In this document: in pieces, positions 12,224 to 22,568 of the stretch
How positions within the stretch are numbered: the first letter of the stretch is position 1
How the letters are laid out: each line of letters opens with the position of its first letter
Assembly: GCA_012845835.1 (NCBI GenBank)
Contig: JABAKD010000003.1
Coordinates: 186,501 to 250,500 of the forward strand
Origin: Undaria pinnatifida
Lineage: Eukaryota > Sar > Phaeophyceae > Laminariales > Alariaceae
Reading direction: 5' to 3'
DNA: 64,000 nt
Notes under the pieces: model-generated
The model's input: only the letters and a program-made list of their open reading frames with translations
Told to the model about the DNA's origin: nothing
Database searches by the model: none
Translations under genes and position numbers: made by a program

Positions 12224-12515
12224 GGGCTTTTCACGGGTCGGATCACTTCTCGTGGGTCGGTTCGCAACAAGATGACTTGACCCGACCCGTGAGACTTGAA
12301 CGCCTCCTGAACGGACCAAAGCCGACTCATTATTTTTCGGTCACCTCCTGACCCGACCCGACTGAATCCGTGGGTTTCTTTGCGCCTTCACAACTGGAAA
12401 CCCTTTTGGGGACAAATGTACTTGAAGTTAGTATAGGGAAGAATTTGGGGGCTCTATAAAGGGGTTAATACCTCCTGACCCGACCCGCGGGCCGGAGAAT
12501 GACCCGTGAAAAGCC
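12224..12515. mobile_element. MITE family B, copy 2
   Basis: 292 bp bounded by GGGCTTTTCACGGGTC and GACCCGTGAAAAGCC. The interior has GACCCGACCCGTGAG. It carries an internal segment (12384-12465) that also occurs at 50125-50205 and 50535-50625 in the other orientation. Just beyond it, 12592-12608 is a short interstitial CCCTAACCCTAACC telomere-like sequence. Confidence 0.8.
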
Positions 12516-12806
12516 AAAAAATGATCTCACATACGTATATAGTCAATTTCTATCTTTCACGTCGGCCCAAACCCGGCCCGACCCCAAGCATAACCCTAAC
12601 CCTAACCTCGACCCTTAGCCGCAACCGTTTGCGGGGCTCGAGGTCGGCAAAGGCGGTCCCGCGGCTCCGCGGCGTGTTTGATAGGCATTTTCCCGAAAAC
12701 TGTCGGCCGGCCGAAAGGCTGGCCTCAAACAATCAGACACAGCTGTCAGGGGCTTCAGTCATTTTTTGTCACACCAATAGTGCCAATAGGTGCTGTCATG
12801 TGGATA

Positions 12807-13031
12807 TTGGTTCTCCGTACGTCATGGGAAGCAACAAGCGTGGTAGTAAACTGAATACAGCAGTAAGTAGTAGCAGCAGTAGCAGCAGCAGCAGTAGTAG
12901 TAGTAGTAGTAGATAGGTAGCGGTAGTTGGATTTGGTTCTCCGTACGTCATGGGAAGCGACAAGCGTGGCAATAAACCGAACACAGCAGTAAGTAGTAGT
13001 AGTGGTAGTAGTAGTAGTAGTAGTAGTAGTG
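12807..13031. repeat. 126-bp tandem duplication with AGT/AGC microsatellite
   Basis: Two copies (12807-12915 and 12933-13031) each begin TTGGTTCTCCGTACGTCATG, continue through ACAAGCGTGG and a CAGCAGTAAGTAGTAG start, and expand into AGT/AGC trinucleotides. 13032-13940 holds nothing I recognise. Confidence 0.8.
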
Positions 13032-13949
13032 CAAGACACAAAACACGCATCGGGCATATCGATCTGCTGAGCAAGCAACACGTATCATAGGCGTACTCGT
13101 GTTGCTGCTGCTGTTTCCTGCCACCCACTGACGCACACCTCGGGCCTCATCACGAGCCAATGGGACGGGATAGTGATTGTGACGACTACGAGAGCCTTGC
13201 CACTCTCCTCGCAGTCGCGATTGCAGCATTTGCCAAATATAGCACACCCTACTCGTACCGAGGGCGACGACAGCCACCGTCTGCGACGCTTTGTTTATGC
13301 ACGAGATAGACAGGAGCGAGGGGGGAGCCAACCGTCCTCGCGTAAAGCGCACACGGCGTGTTGTCCCTCGCCCCACCTGCAAAGCTTATTCTGCGTGCGC
13401 TGAGATGCTCTGGCGCGGGGAACTCGTACGGGTACATGTAGTCGAGCGATCGTCGTGGTGGATTATTTCGCGAGAACTTTGTCCCAAAACAATTTGTAAT
13501 CCCGGGCTTTATTTTATCAATGGTTGTCGATCCGATCCTGTCCGTCTGGTTCTGCAGCCCGAAAATCCATCACATTTTCGGATCCCGATACGTTATTATA
13601 TTAGATGGCCTTATGCCGAGAAAACTAACCACGAAAAATCGCGCCGCAGCCTTGCTTGCAGTATTACATCGTCAGCACAACTCACGACGTATAACCCTAC
13701 CCACTAAGAATACCAAGATGCGATGACATTTGTGTCGTGAAATATGAGCGACCCGAGAATCAACCCTTGATGTGTTATCGATGCGTCGACGGCCGATGCT
13801 ATACGAACCGTTTTCACAATGATAGCAGGCACCTGGTATTCATGTCAGAATTGACCCTTTTTAGTATCAGCAGTTGTTGCGAGCTTGCAGTAGTACGACT
13901 TTTTTTAGATGGGTGCGCGAGAAGTGTCCAATCTACAGGGGCTCCGCAC

Positions 13950-13974
13950 GGGTGCCGGCGATTCGCCGGCACCC
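13950..13974. repeat. perfect 11-bp-stem hairpin
   Basis: GGGTGCCGGCG, loop ATT, CGCCGGCACCC. Function unknown. It may be the core of a dispersed GTGCCGG-type repeat (compare 46115-46141 and 61375-61995). Confidence 0.6.
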
Positions 13975-14659
13975 ATGCTCCGGGTAGGGCAGGGCAGCAC
14001 TTCGACTTGTTCGATTCAATATCCGATGGAGAGTAAAAACCGTTACTACGCAACACATATTAATATTAACAGTGTACGCGTGTAGAAGGTAAAGGAATGC
14101 CAAGAGATCGGTATAGACTGACAGTGGGCTACTTACTTCTGCCGTTTCTTGCGTGAATCCGATTCCGAACTTCATAATTATATTTTCGATAGGATGAATC
14201 CGAGCCCACGCAGACTGACCCTCCAGTCTGGCCACGAAGAGACGTTTCGAATGCGTTTCTTGATGTTTTGACTCAACCAAGCATCTAGGGCCAGCAAGGG
14301 GGTGACCATGTATGCTGCATGTTCTCTCCGTAGCCACTGAGAGGCGCGCACTGAGCCAGGTTTTGCTACACCATGCATGATAGTATCTAGATCCGAGGCT
14401 CGCAGACCGCCTGTTTGTGTGTATAGTCAGATCGTGGAGAGACTTGCTGACGGTATTCTAGGCGTGAAACCCGGTGTCGCTGCCTTCGTCATTCAATTCC
14501 TCGAACGCTATTTTAATAATAATACTGCTACTTGTTGCTATCTGGTAGATAAGAGTTTTGTTAGTAGTACGCGATAGCACTGAACTAAAAATTTCGCACT
14601 TAAGAATTTCAGGCTCGAGTTTTAGACGAAAACTAAAAAAAACATATACTACCTGGTAT

Positions 14660-15300
14660 GGCCTTTTATCTGATCGCTGGTCGCTCATTGGCCGGAGATC
14701 GTACATACAGCAACCGTCATCTGGGGGCAATAGGGTCCCATTCCAGGATCGTAATCAATCCACGCATACATTTACAACTCCGACAACCCGGAAACAAACA
14801 CGGATGGATATCACCAGGATTGATATCTCCCCGCACAGTGTGGAAATCCTCAACCCCACCGACCGGCCGATCTCTGATTGGCTGGAGGTCGCATATCACA
14901 GAGCCAGCTCCACCCGGGGACGATAGGGTCCCATCCCCGGTCCAGAGATCATTCTATATATCTAAAAGTTGGACAAACCGGGGAATAAAATCGATTTCTC
15001 TTCGGTCGTCACCGCCCTTAGCGGTGTGGAAGCCCCGACTCCGTTGGCTAAAATCGCTGATTGGTTCGAGCTCCACAGCAGCGCCCCACCCTAGGAGGAT
15101 GGTAGAGGCTCACAAACCATTGGGGGGCAGTTCCGTCGCACACGGGGGAGATAGGGCCCCATCCCCGGTTCAAAAATCCTCCGAATCTCTACAGCTCCAA
15201 CAACGCAGGAACTATAACAATGATCTCCCGGGTCGATGCCTCCCCGCACGGGGTGTCAACCCCGACCCCATTGGCTTATTCGTGATTTGCTGGTAGGCTT
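14660..15300. repeat. tandem repeat, about 200-bp unit
   Basis: Three to four diverged units. Each has CTGATTGG(C/T)TGGAGGTCG or similar, then GATAGGGTCCCATCCCCGG, then CTCCCCGCACGG(G)TGT and CCCCGACCCC-TTGG. No gene. Confidence 0.65.
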
Positions 15301-16500
15301 TGACCCAATAAGTTCACAATGATTTCGACCGACCTGGGCTTTCTCGCATACTTCCGTATACGGCAAACATTTGCGATGCGAGCGCAATTCGACCAGCTAT
15401 TTGCATGATAGGTCGCACAAAAAAGCGATTTTAAGCCCATATCAGGTTGGCGTGCCGTGCATGCACGCTCAAAATGAGGGTGAGAAACACTTCAACAACA
15501 ACAGCAATAACAGCACCAAACGCAATATATAAATGAACGAATTAGAGCGATTTGTATCCACGATCCAGGGCCCCCGGGCTATAAACGCAATTCCAAACAC
15601 AAGAAAATGGGGTGTTGAAAGCAAAACGACATATAGTGGAAACTACAGTAACAAATTTATAAATAGATAACCTGGTATGATTTTAGATCTAGCTCAAAAT
15701 TGCCCACCTTAAGTAAAAATACCAACATTAACCATCATAGTGGAGAAAAACAAGACATATACCAGGTATATATACATTTAAACAAAATAATAGGACCCCT
15801 CCCATTAAGAAAAACCTCACCCACATAGTATATTACAAGTACCAACAACGCAGCTTGCAAAGATGAGTATTGACCCGAAATTCGTCGAACTCACGGCTGA
15901 CGTCCTTGAAATAATTTTATATCATAGAACAAACACTGGCGCAACACGGCATAATAACCGTGGAAAAAAGCCTGAAAAGAGGCCAAAACAGTGCGTATTT
16001 GACCCGCGTAACAATGGTCGAATAGTCAAGGAATACTATAATCTCCTTTTTCGCTAATGCGACACCGAAATGTACCTACCCACGCTGCTAGGCGTTTTCA
16101 GCAGTTGGTTGATCCTATTTTTTTTTGCATTTCTGCCAATAAAATCATACTTAGTATATCACAACAGTGGGAATCAAACTCAAGGACCAACGCTAGTAGT
16201 ATTCGAAGGTAAACACTAGATAGGCCACCGGGGCGACCGGCTCTATATAACTCATTGGAGATGATCAATCAGCAATCAGCAGCAAGGAACACGTCAAGTA
16301 GGAAGCAACACAAAACTATTTGTCAGTTACGTACCAACACGACCGCTCTTTTTACAGTTGACCGCGGCAAACGACGAAAACAGCAACGGAGGCAGAGGCA
16401 CCGCAGCAACAACAAAGCACGCCTCCCACATTATCTATACTTTTCCATAGAGTATTCTCGGGGAAAATAACCACCAAACGATGCGATACCGGGACGAATG
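15301..16500. other. AT-rich island in intron 1
   Basis: Noticeably more AT-rich than its surroundings and lacking the G/C runs and the MITE families. It includes an open frame at 15863-16057. Possibly inserted DNA. Nothing identifies its source. Confidence 0.4.
15863..16057 (+). CDS. unknown small ORF in the AT-rich island
   Basis: A 64-codon ATG-initiated frame with a good context (AAGATGA). It encodes an acidic/hydrophobic start (MSIDPKFVELTADVLEIIL) and a basic middle (RGKKPEKRPK). I do not recognise a family. It is the only protein-like frame in the AT-rich island. It may be a chance frame or a relic of inserted DNA. It lies inside intron 1 of the exonuclease gene on the same strand and in no compatible exon context. 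Confidence 0.25.
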   Translation: MSIDPKFVELTADVLEIILYHRTNTGATRHNNRGKKPEKRPKQCVFDPRNNGRIVKEYYNLLFR

Positions 16501-17641
16501 CATGCCACTGGTTTCTTCCGTGGATGCTGTCTACTTACTACGACCTTCGCGTGGCGCAGCTTAACCGCAGGAACGATTTTCCCCATTGTTTTTCATGTCG
16601 AAAAGTTATTCCCTGATTTTTGGTACACCCTCCCCCTTCCTGGAAGCAAGACAAAAAGCGCGTGTGTAATAGAGCGCATCATCAGTGTGTGTGCTCTTAC
16701 TCGTATCTATATTACTTGCACGAGTACAAACTATGTCGATGTGCCCGAACTACCCCGCCCTCGAGGCCGGGGACGCAGCTACTCGTAGTGCTGCTGTGTG
16801 GCGTTTTCTGGCGCAGTAATCGTAATCACTACCTCCTTGTTTTAGTCATGCGTGCGCTTGCCTTGTCTATCCATGTACGTACGCACCTACCGAAATTCAG
16901 TAATGATTTGCACTACTGCTATGACATCATATGTACCGCGGTACCATGGGGATTTTTTTTAGAGTAAATATGATTTGTTTTGGGACCAAATATGACGCCT
17001 ATTTGGAAATAATGTCTTGCGAAGTTTTACGTTATCAACCTCTCCATACACGTGTACATCACGATCCGAAGAAAAATTGGAGAGTACCGTTCAAAACACT
17101 TTTTTTTGCGCGCTTCTTGCTTGTCTCGCTCAGCATCCATCCGCGTTCACGTCGAGGTGCCGAACGGATAAGGCAGGGCGAGGGGCATTGGAGCCACCCC
17201 CCGAAGACGGCGCTCGAACGAAGCGATTTGACCGAAAAATTCCAGTTCCGAGCATCCCATACTGAGGCCGAGACGAAAGAACCTCCTGGCCGAATACAAA
17301 AATAGTTATGATCATACATATATTTATTTTTATAGGGCGCAGTAGCGCCTCTTTACCCGTGAAACGCCTCCGCGAAACAAGAGGGGACACAATGACACAA
17401 CCCCGTTCCACCGCAACCGCCTCGATAGTACGGGAGCTACGGTCTACCAGAGCGTAAAGTTTTCAGAAGGAGAGGGGCCGTCTCCGTATATAACACCTCC
17501 GTATAACGCCCCCACCGAGTATGAGAGCACAACCACAACACCCCCCCGTTTCGCCGCAACCGCTGCTCCAAAGTAGTGTCATCACAGCGCCAACAAACTT
17601 CGATACGCATCATTGAAAAAACCGCCGCGCCGTATTGTAAG

Positions 17642-17777
17642 GGGGTTATGGTCAAGCTGGGAGGAAGGTATCCCGGCGTCGTGCGTCTCGGACTTGGTGA
17701 AGCAACATGCATCTTCGGGCGGCGTCGTTGTGGGCTGGGAGGTGCACGAAGAGCTTGGAGTTATCGGCTTTGGGCAG
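17642..17777 (+). CDS. REX4: REX4/ISG20-type exonuclease, exon 2 (Exo II region)
   Basis: The acceptor TTGTAAG/G supplies the one base needed to complete the split codon from exon 1. The exon ends phase 0 at GGGCAG/GTCAGC. It encodes SSWEEG, matching the family's GAPxWEE segment, a helix SDLVKQHASSG, and VVVGWEVHEELGVIGF, the Exo II segment. REX4-type proteins normally read VGHxxHNDLxxL here. In this sequence the His is Trp and the Asn-Asp pair is Glu-Glu, so the metal-binding aspartate is replaced by glutamate. The frame is open throughout and the splice phases agree on both sides, which supports a real exon rather than a relic. Confidence 0.75.
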
Positions 17778-17837
17778 GTCAGCGCGCCAACTTTAAAATG
17801 TGTTCGACGTATTTATGAGTCATCCCACGCTATGGGG

Positions 17838-17980
17838 GTGTAGCAAATTCTAAGAAGTTTCTGGGATCCTAACACGAGGGGCTCAACATCTCATCCGAAG
17901 CACGACTTGGAAGGCGTTCGTTCGCCCAACCCGACGAACATTTCTATGTGCTAGCCCTAAGCCAAACGTACGCGCACCAT
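17838..17980. repeat. dispersed repeat E, copy 1
   Basis: Shares TCATCCCACG, TCCTAACACGAGG(A/G)GCTCAACA, GGCGTTCGTTCG and TGCTAG-CCTAA with 31575-31745, 32990-33125 and 55040-55195. Unknown class, about 140 bp. Confidence 0.65.
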
Positions 17981-18039
17981 TATTATACTAACCGATAGTA
18001 CACACACTTGAGGAGCCCAACCGGACAGGGGGGGGGGGG

Positions 18040-18232
18040 GGGGGGGTTGTCGGTAGCAGGGTAACCCTTGTATGGAGGCGGAGACGGAGCGCGCGCGGGG
18101 GGGGAGGCGAAGCTTTGTCTGTTAGCAGGGTAACCCTTGTATTAGGCGGAGGAAGAACGGGGGGGGGCAAAGCTTAGTCGGTAGCAGGGTAACCCTTGTA
18201 TGCAGGCGGAGACGGAACGGGGGGCGGGGTGC
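18040..18232. repeat. minisatellite block, second location
   Basis: Almost the same sequence as 960-1140. Three units carry GGTAACCCTTGTAT and GGAGACGGA(G/A)CG. It begins after a G run at about 18018-18036. Confidence 0.8.
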
Positions 18233-18548
18233 AGCCGGTACCGTGGGACGGCCCTTATCCATTTTCTGCTGAAACGCCTTCACGGCGCTCACATGTGCGT
18301 GTGTGTTCCGTTTTACGGGTGTTACACCATTTATGATATGTTTTTTAGCAGATTTGCGTGATCTTTAGACCGTTTGGTGTGGTTTTTTTTTACTCGCAAA
18401 ACCCACAGAACAAAAAAAACGAATCGCTTTTTGGCTCGATTTCTACAGGGGAAGTTCACTTTTTCCACGCCCCCCCACCCCTCCGCTGTCTCCCTCGCCG
18501 AACCGTTTGGACGGTGATCCGACATGCGTATACTAGGCGGCGGGTCAG

Positions 18549-18780
18549 GTGAAAGGTGGCGAGAGAGAAGGCCTGTCCTTGGACAGGTCCTTGGACAGAT
18601 TCTTGAACGGATGCTCAGGCAGATGTCCAGACCGATCCTCAGACAGGCCCATAGAGGGATCCGAAGACAGATCGTTGGACAGATCCTTAGATGGTTCCTT
18701 GGACAGGTCCGAAGACAGATCCTATGATAAATCCGAAGGGAGATACGTAAAGAGATCCTTGGACAAGTCCTTGGAGGACG
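18549..18780. repeat. 12-bp-period tandem repeat (GGACAGATCCTT type)
   Basis: About 18 degenerate units of GGACAGATCCTT, GAACGGAT and AGACAGATC. The long open frame through it reads Asp-Arg-Ser-Leu repeats. I regard it as intronic repeat, not protein. Confidence 0.65.
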
Positions 18781-19380
18781 GTGGTGGCGATGGTGATGGT
18801 GGTGGTGGTGGTGGTGGTGGTGGTGGTGGTGGTGGAGTACTTGCGGGAGGCGAGGCTTGGGTAGAGGAAAAGGGGGGCGACACTTGTCGCGAAGGGGGTG
18901 GGCAGAAGGACGCCGCCGCCGCCGGAGAAGGAGGAGGAAGAGGAAGAGGAAGAGGAAAAGGAGGGGGAGGGAGGGGAGGGGGGAGGGGGCGAGGAGGAGG
19001 AGAAGCAGGAAGAAGAGGAAGAAAAGGAGGAAGAGGAGGAAAAGGAAGAAGGGGAGGAGGAGGAAGAGGAGGAGGAATCGAGGGGGAAGCAGAAGGACGA
19101 AGCGAGGGGGGGCGAGGAGGAGGGGGGCGGGAGGGGCGAGGTGGAGGTGGGGGAAGAGGAAGAAGAGGAGGGGGAGGGGGAAGAGAAACAGGAGAGGAAA
19201 TAGGAGAAGAAGAAGGGGGGGAGGGGGAACGAGGAGCAAGAAGGGAGGGGGGAGGAGGAGGAGATGGAATAGGAGGAGAAAGAGGAGGAGGAGGAGGACA
19301 GGAAGCGTTGTCGGGAGGTGCTGTTGCAGAGGGTGGGGAGGGAGGCGAGCGGGAGGGTGGGAGTGATCAAGAGAAGACTA
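18781..19380. repeat. (GGT)n followed by a long polypurine tract
   Basis: 18781-18837 is a GGT/GGC triplet array. 18905-19380 is almost entirely G and A (GGA, GAA, GGGGA) on the plus strand for about 470 bp. It immediately precedes the proposed exon 3. Confidence 0.8.
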
Positions 19381-19391
19381 CCGGAAGGCAG

Positions 19392-19547
19392 GGAGGAGGG
19401 GTGGAGGAGGAGAAGGAAACGGGGCTTGCTGGGGTAGACGGGGGGAGTATGAGAGTGGTGGAAGTAACCGACCACTTTCGGACGATGACGGGGCTGAAGT
19501 GCAGCCTCACGGAGGCGTACGCTTGCTGCTTCGACCGAACGGGAGAG
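19392..19547 (+). CDS. REX4: REX4/ISG20-type exonuclease, exon 3
   Basis: Phase 0 at both ends, with donor GGAGAG/GTGAGG. The convincing part is MRVVEVTDHFRTMTG then LKCSLTEAYACCFDRTGE, which aligns with the family's (R)DT...F.. segment and the SLKxLAxxxLG helix that precede Exo III. The start at 19392 (acceptor AAGGCAG) is chosen because it is the nearest acceptor in phase with exon 2. It lies in a purine-rich tract with no polypyrimidine run, so the true start is uncertain by up to a few dozen codons and an extra small exon is possible. Confidence 0.6.
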
Positions 19548-19912
19548 GTGAGGGATCGGCCGAAAACTCTCGATTTTGCTAGTTTTGTCTACATTAAGCT
19601 ACAACCGCGCCGATTTTTTGGGGACAAACTGTTTAAATCAGAGTCGGGTCGACGTTGCGTTTGTAGACGCCGGGGTGATTATGTTTCCTGTGTTTCTACG
19701 TCGTGCAACACGCCCCCCCCCCCCCCCCTGCCTCCCCTCCCCTCCCCTCCTCTTCCCCACCTCCCCACTACAACACCCTATCCCAACATCCACGAACGCC
19801 TGTTGCGCCCTCTCTCTCCCCTCCCATCCCCTTTCACGCACGCCTCCTCCCGTAACGCCCTCCTATACTCCGGATTACGTTGTATCAAAAACTTGAAATT
19901 TTACAAAACAAG

Positions 19913-20178
19913 GGGGCTCATAACGCTGCCACGGATGCGCGGATGACCATGGAGCTCTACAAGCTGTGGAGGCGTGCGGGGGCGCCCGAGCAACCCCTCG
20001 GCCTCCCCCTCTCTTTGTTCGTGGTGATTTTTCATGCCTTCTCGCCGAAGAAGAGCCGCCATGCGACACTGTGGGGGTTGCTTCGTCCGGGCGCGGGGGT
20101 TGGGGTTGGGGTGGGTCGAGGACAGGGATTGGGTCCGCAGACAGCTGTGGAGTCTGATAGCGGGATGAACACGTACAA
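19913..20178 (+). CDS. REX4: REX4/ISG20-type exonuclease, exon 4 (Exo III)
   Basis: The acceptor AAAACAAG/GGG is in phase 0, matching the exon 3 donor. It encodes GAHNAATDARMTMELYKLW, the Exo III H-x4-D motif with the following DARxTMxLY helix that is characteristic of REX4/ISG20 proteins. His and Asp are both present. A Pro/Gly-rich stretch follows. The donor ACGTACAA/GTGAGT leaves two bases, and the next exon's first base completes a Lys codon. If this donor were not used, translation would stop one codon later, at 20180-20182. Confidence 0.8.
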
Positions 20179-20515
20179 GTGAGTGGTCGGCAAGAGGAAA
20201 AGGAGGGGGGGAGGAGGAGACCCCCCCAGGAAGGGAGGGACGGGGGGGAAATCACCCTTCGCCCCTTGGCGGGGCGAAGGGGACAGACTACCGCCATTGA
20301 GGGGGGAAGAGAACAGACTTTCGCCGCGGAGGGGCTCCCGGGGGGGGTGGGGGGGCAAGACTCCTCCTCTTTGGCGATCCGTCATACAACACGACATCGA
20401 AAACCAGCGTGCCATAGCTTGAGGACACAACGTGTAGCTGAAAATATTCACAGCGTCGGCTCAATAACCTTATACGTCGTACGTTGAGGATCCAGCGTCG
20501 AAAATCATATCGTAC

Positions 20516-20806
20516 TGTGCCGTACCGTACCATACCATACCATGCCATGCCGTACCATACCATACCACACCATACCATACCATACCATACCATACCATAC
20601 CATACCATACCATGCCATGCCATACCATACCATACCATACCATACCATTCAACACCATACCATACCATACCATACCATACCATGCCGTACCATACCATAC
20701 CATACCATACCATTCCATACCATTCCATACAACACCATACCATACCATACCATACCATACCATACCATACCATACCATACCATACCATACCATACCATAC
20801 CATACC
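20516..20806. repeat. (CCATA)n satellite
   Basis: About 58 units of CCATA, with CCATG and CCGTA variants, inside the last intron (20179-20877) of the REX4-like gene. Several long open frames of Tyr-His-Thr-Ile or Val-Trp-Tyr-Gly-Met repeats are translations of this array. Confidence 0.95.
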
Positions 20807-20877
20807 TACGCGCAGCACGCGGTAGCCCCAACCACCCCCACCCACGCCACGCTCTCTCTCCCGGCCCCGCTTCCCAG

Positions 20878-21061
20878 GCTGATATTTCGGAGCGAGAGGG
20901 AAATAAATGCCTACCTAGCGTCAGTGGAAACCCGGATGGCGTCGGCCGGCGTGGAGTGGAAGGGCGCGAAGGAGTTGATCAAAGGGATCAACGGGGCAAA
21001 GGACAGTTATCAGCGGTCCTGCAGGCTGTTCAAGATGCACGTGCTGGAGCACGAGCGGTGA
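20878..21061 (+). CDS. REX4: REX4/ISG20-type exonuclease, last exon
   Basis: Acceptor CGCTTCCCAG/GCTG with a good pyrimidine tract. The first base completes the Lys codon split by exon 4. It encodes a charged helical tail, SEREINAYLASVETRMASAG then RSCRLFKMHVLEHER, and a TGA stop at 21059-21061. I do not recognise this tail as a domain. The segment is repeated in degenerate form four more times downstream (21330-22125), and a MITE starts 6 bp after the stop codon. Confidence 0.7.
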
Positions 21062-21067
21062 AAAAAA

Positions 21068-21322
21068 GACGCGTGCTACGATAGAGGTAGCACGTTTCGT
21101 CTGAAATGTTTTCTGAATGACTTAAGACACTCCTTAACCCAAAATCGTCGGAATTACGCCATTTTTTTTTTGCATGATTCTCGTCGTGTACCTAGGCCAT
21201 GGGATGTTTCATCCGGTAACAGTTTTATTTTTTCTCCCGATCCGTTTTGGGGGAGAGGTGTTAAGCTCCCAAATTGAGGAACCTCAGAAAAAAACTGGTG
21301 CACCTCTATCGTTGCACGCGTC
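21068..21322. mobile_element. MITE family A, copy 2
   Basis: 255 bp with ends GACGCGTGCTACGATAGAGG and CCTCTATCGTTGCACGCGTC. It shows all family landmarks. It sits between the stop codon of the REX4-like gene and the first downstream copy of its last exon, so it probably forms part of the 3' UTR. Confidence 0.9.
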
Positions 21323-21329
21323 GGATGGT

Positions 21330-22125
21330 AATTGAGGACTGGCGAAGTGGGAAATATGTAAACGCCTACCAAATTGTTGGTGGAAACCCGTTTGGCGGTG
21401 GGCGTGGAGTGGGGAGGCGTTAGGGAGTTTGTACGCTGGAAAAGAGCGGCAGGGGACTGTTGTCAGCTGTCCTGCAAGTTGTTCAAGATGCACGTGTTGG
21501 AGCACCAGCAGTGATTGTCTGTGATAGGTGGTTGGTGATCGGCGAATGGCGAAGAGGGAGATAAACGCCTAACAAGTGTTGGTGGAAACCCGTATGGCGG
21601 CGGTCGACGTGGAGTGGGGGGCGGCGTGAGGGATTCGTGAAAGAGAACAGGAGGCCATGGGAAGGTTAGCAATTGTCCTGCAGGCTGTTTCAAGATGCAT
21701 GTTCTGGAGCAAGAGCGGCGATTACTTGTAACAGGTGGTTGGCGTTTGGGGATTATCGAAATGGGAAAGAAACGCCTACATTTTTTTGATGGAAACCCGT
21801 ATAGCGGCGGCCGGTGTGGAGGGGGATGGCGTTAGGGATTTTGTGCCGAGGAAAAGGGTGGTGGAGGATGGTTGGCAGCTGTCTTGCAGGCTGTTCAAGA
21901 TGGAACACAAGCGGTGATTGACTGCGATTTGTGATTTGTGGCAGATGATTGGTGAGAGGGAAAGAAACGCCTACCTGTTGTGAGTGGAAAACAGGATGGC
22001 AGTGGCCGACGTGGTGTGGGGAGCCATTAAGGAGTTTGTACCCGGGAAAAAGGGGGTGGTGGGCGGTTACCAGCTGTCCTGCAGGCTGTTGAAGATGCAC
22101 GTGCTTGATGCTTGAGCATTAGCGA
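21330..22125 (+). pseudogene. four degenerate tandem copies of the REX4-like last exon
   Basis: Units at about 21330-21512, 21537-21726, 21755-21920 and 21950-22125 repeat the exon's landmarks: AACGCCTAC, GTGGAAACCCG(T), GGCGTGGAGTGG, CAGCTGTCCTGCA(G)G, CTGTTCAAGATG and a terminal GAGCA..GGTGAT. They are joined by GATTGGTGATTGGCG-type linkers. Unit 3 (21755-21920) keeps an open frame with NAYIFLMETRIAAAGVEGDG and SCRLFKMEHKR before a stop. The others have indels or stops. None shows a convincing acceptor, so they are read as exon-derived tandem repeats. Confidence 0.7.
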
Positions 22126-22568
22126 TGATTTGGCGGCGATTGGTGATTGGCGGGACTGTGAATCGCAGCCGATTCGTTATGTTCAATCGTTCGATTCGAT
22201 CAACATCGGAATCCAAAAATGGGTGTGATTTTTTCGCATTTTTTTCTGTAAGTCGCCAGCTCCGTTGGTGGGGAGGGGGCGCGGGGGTGATTGGGGCTCG
22301 CTTCGCGCGATCGAAATTATGCGATAGTCAAGCGAGCCGATTTGTTTTTTACATAATTGGTCAATCGGCTTCGCGCAAACCGAAAAATCGATTTAAATTC
22401 GATGAAAAAATCCTGCCCGATTAACAGCCAGCCCCTAAGTGGTTGATGAGCGATTGGCTGGCTGCTGACCCGACGAAGACACCCACCGCAGCAGCACCGT
22501 TGGCTCGGCAACCGAGTTAGGTTGTTAAATTGACGCAGGGCAGACGTGAGCTACGATGGGGGGTGTGG

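Larger units (their letters stand above)
10060..17641 (+). other. intron 1 of the REX4-like gene
   Basis: A 7.6-kb span between a GTGAGT donor and the TTGTAAG acceptor. It holds the tandem repeats, MITE and AT-rich block listed separately. No other exon with a matching exonuclease motif is seen, but a small unrecognised exon cannot be excluded. Confidence 0.6.

Noticed and set aside
12592-12608. Chromosome end
   Set aside because: Only two CCCTAA units, inside unique sequence.
14660-15300. CRISPR-like spaced repeat
   Set aside because: Units are long, diverged and contiguous, with no uniform short repeat and spacers. The genome is eukaryotic.
18549-19946. 465-codon open frame and the 302-codon reverse frame over it
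   Set aside because: Most of it translates a 12-bp repeat, a GGT array and a polypurine tract. Only the segment ending at 19547 has family support and is kept as an exon.
20288-21084. Long Val-Trp-Tyr-Gly-Met and Tyr-His-Thr-Ile frames
   Set aside because: Translations of the CCATA satellite.
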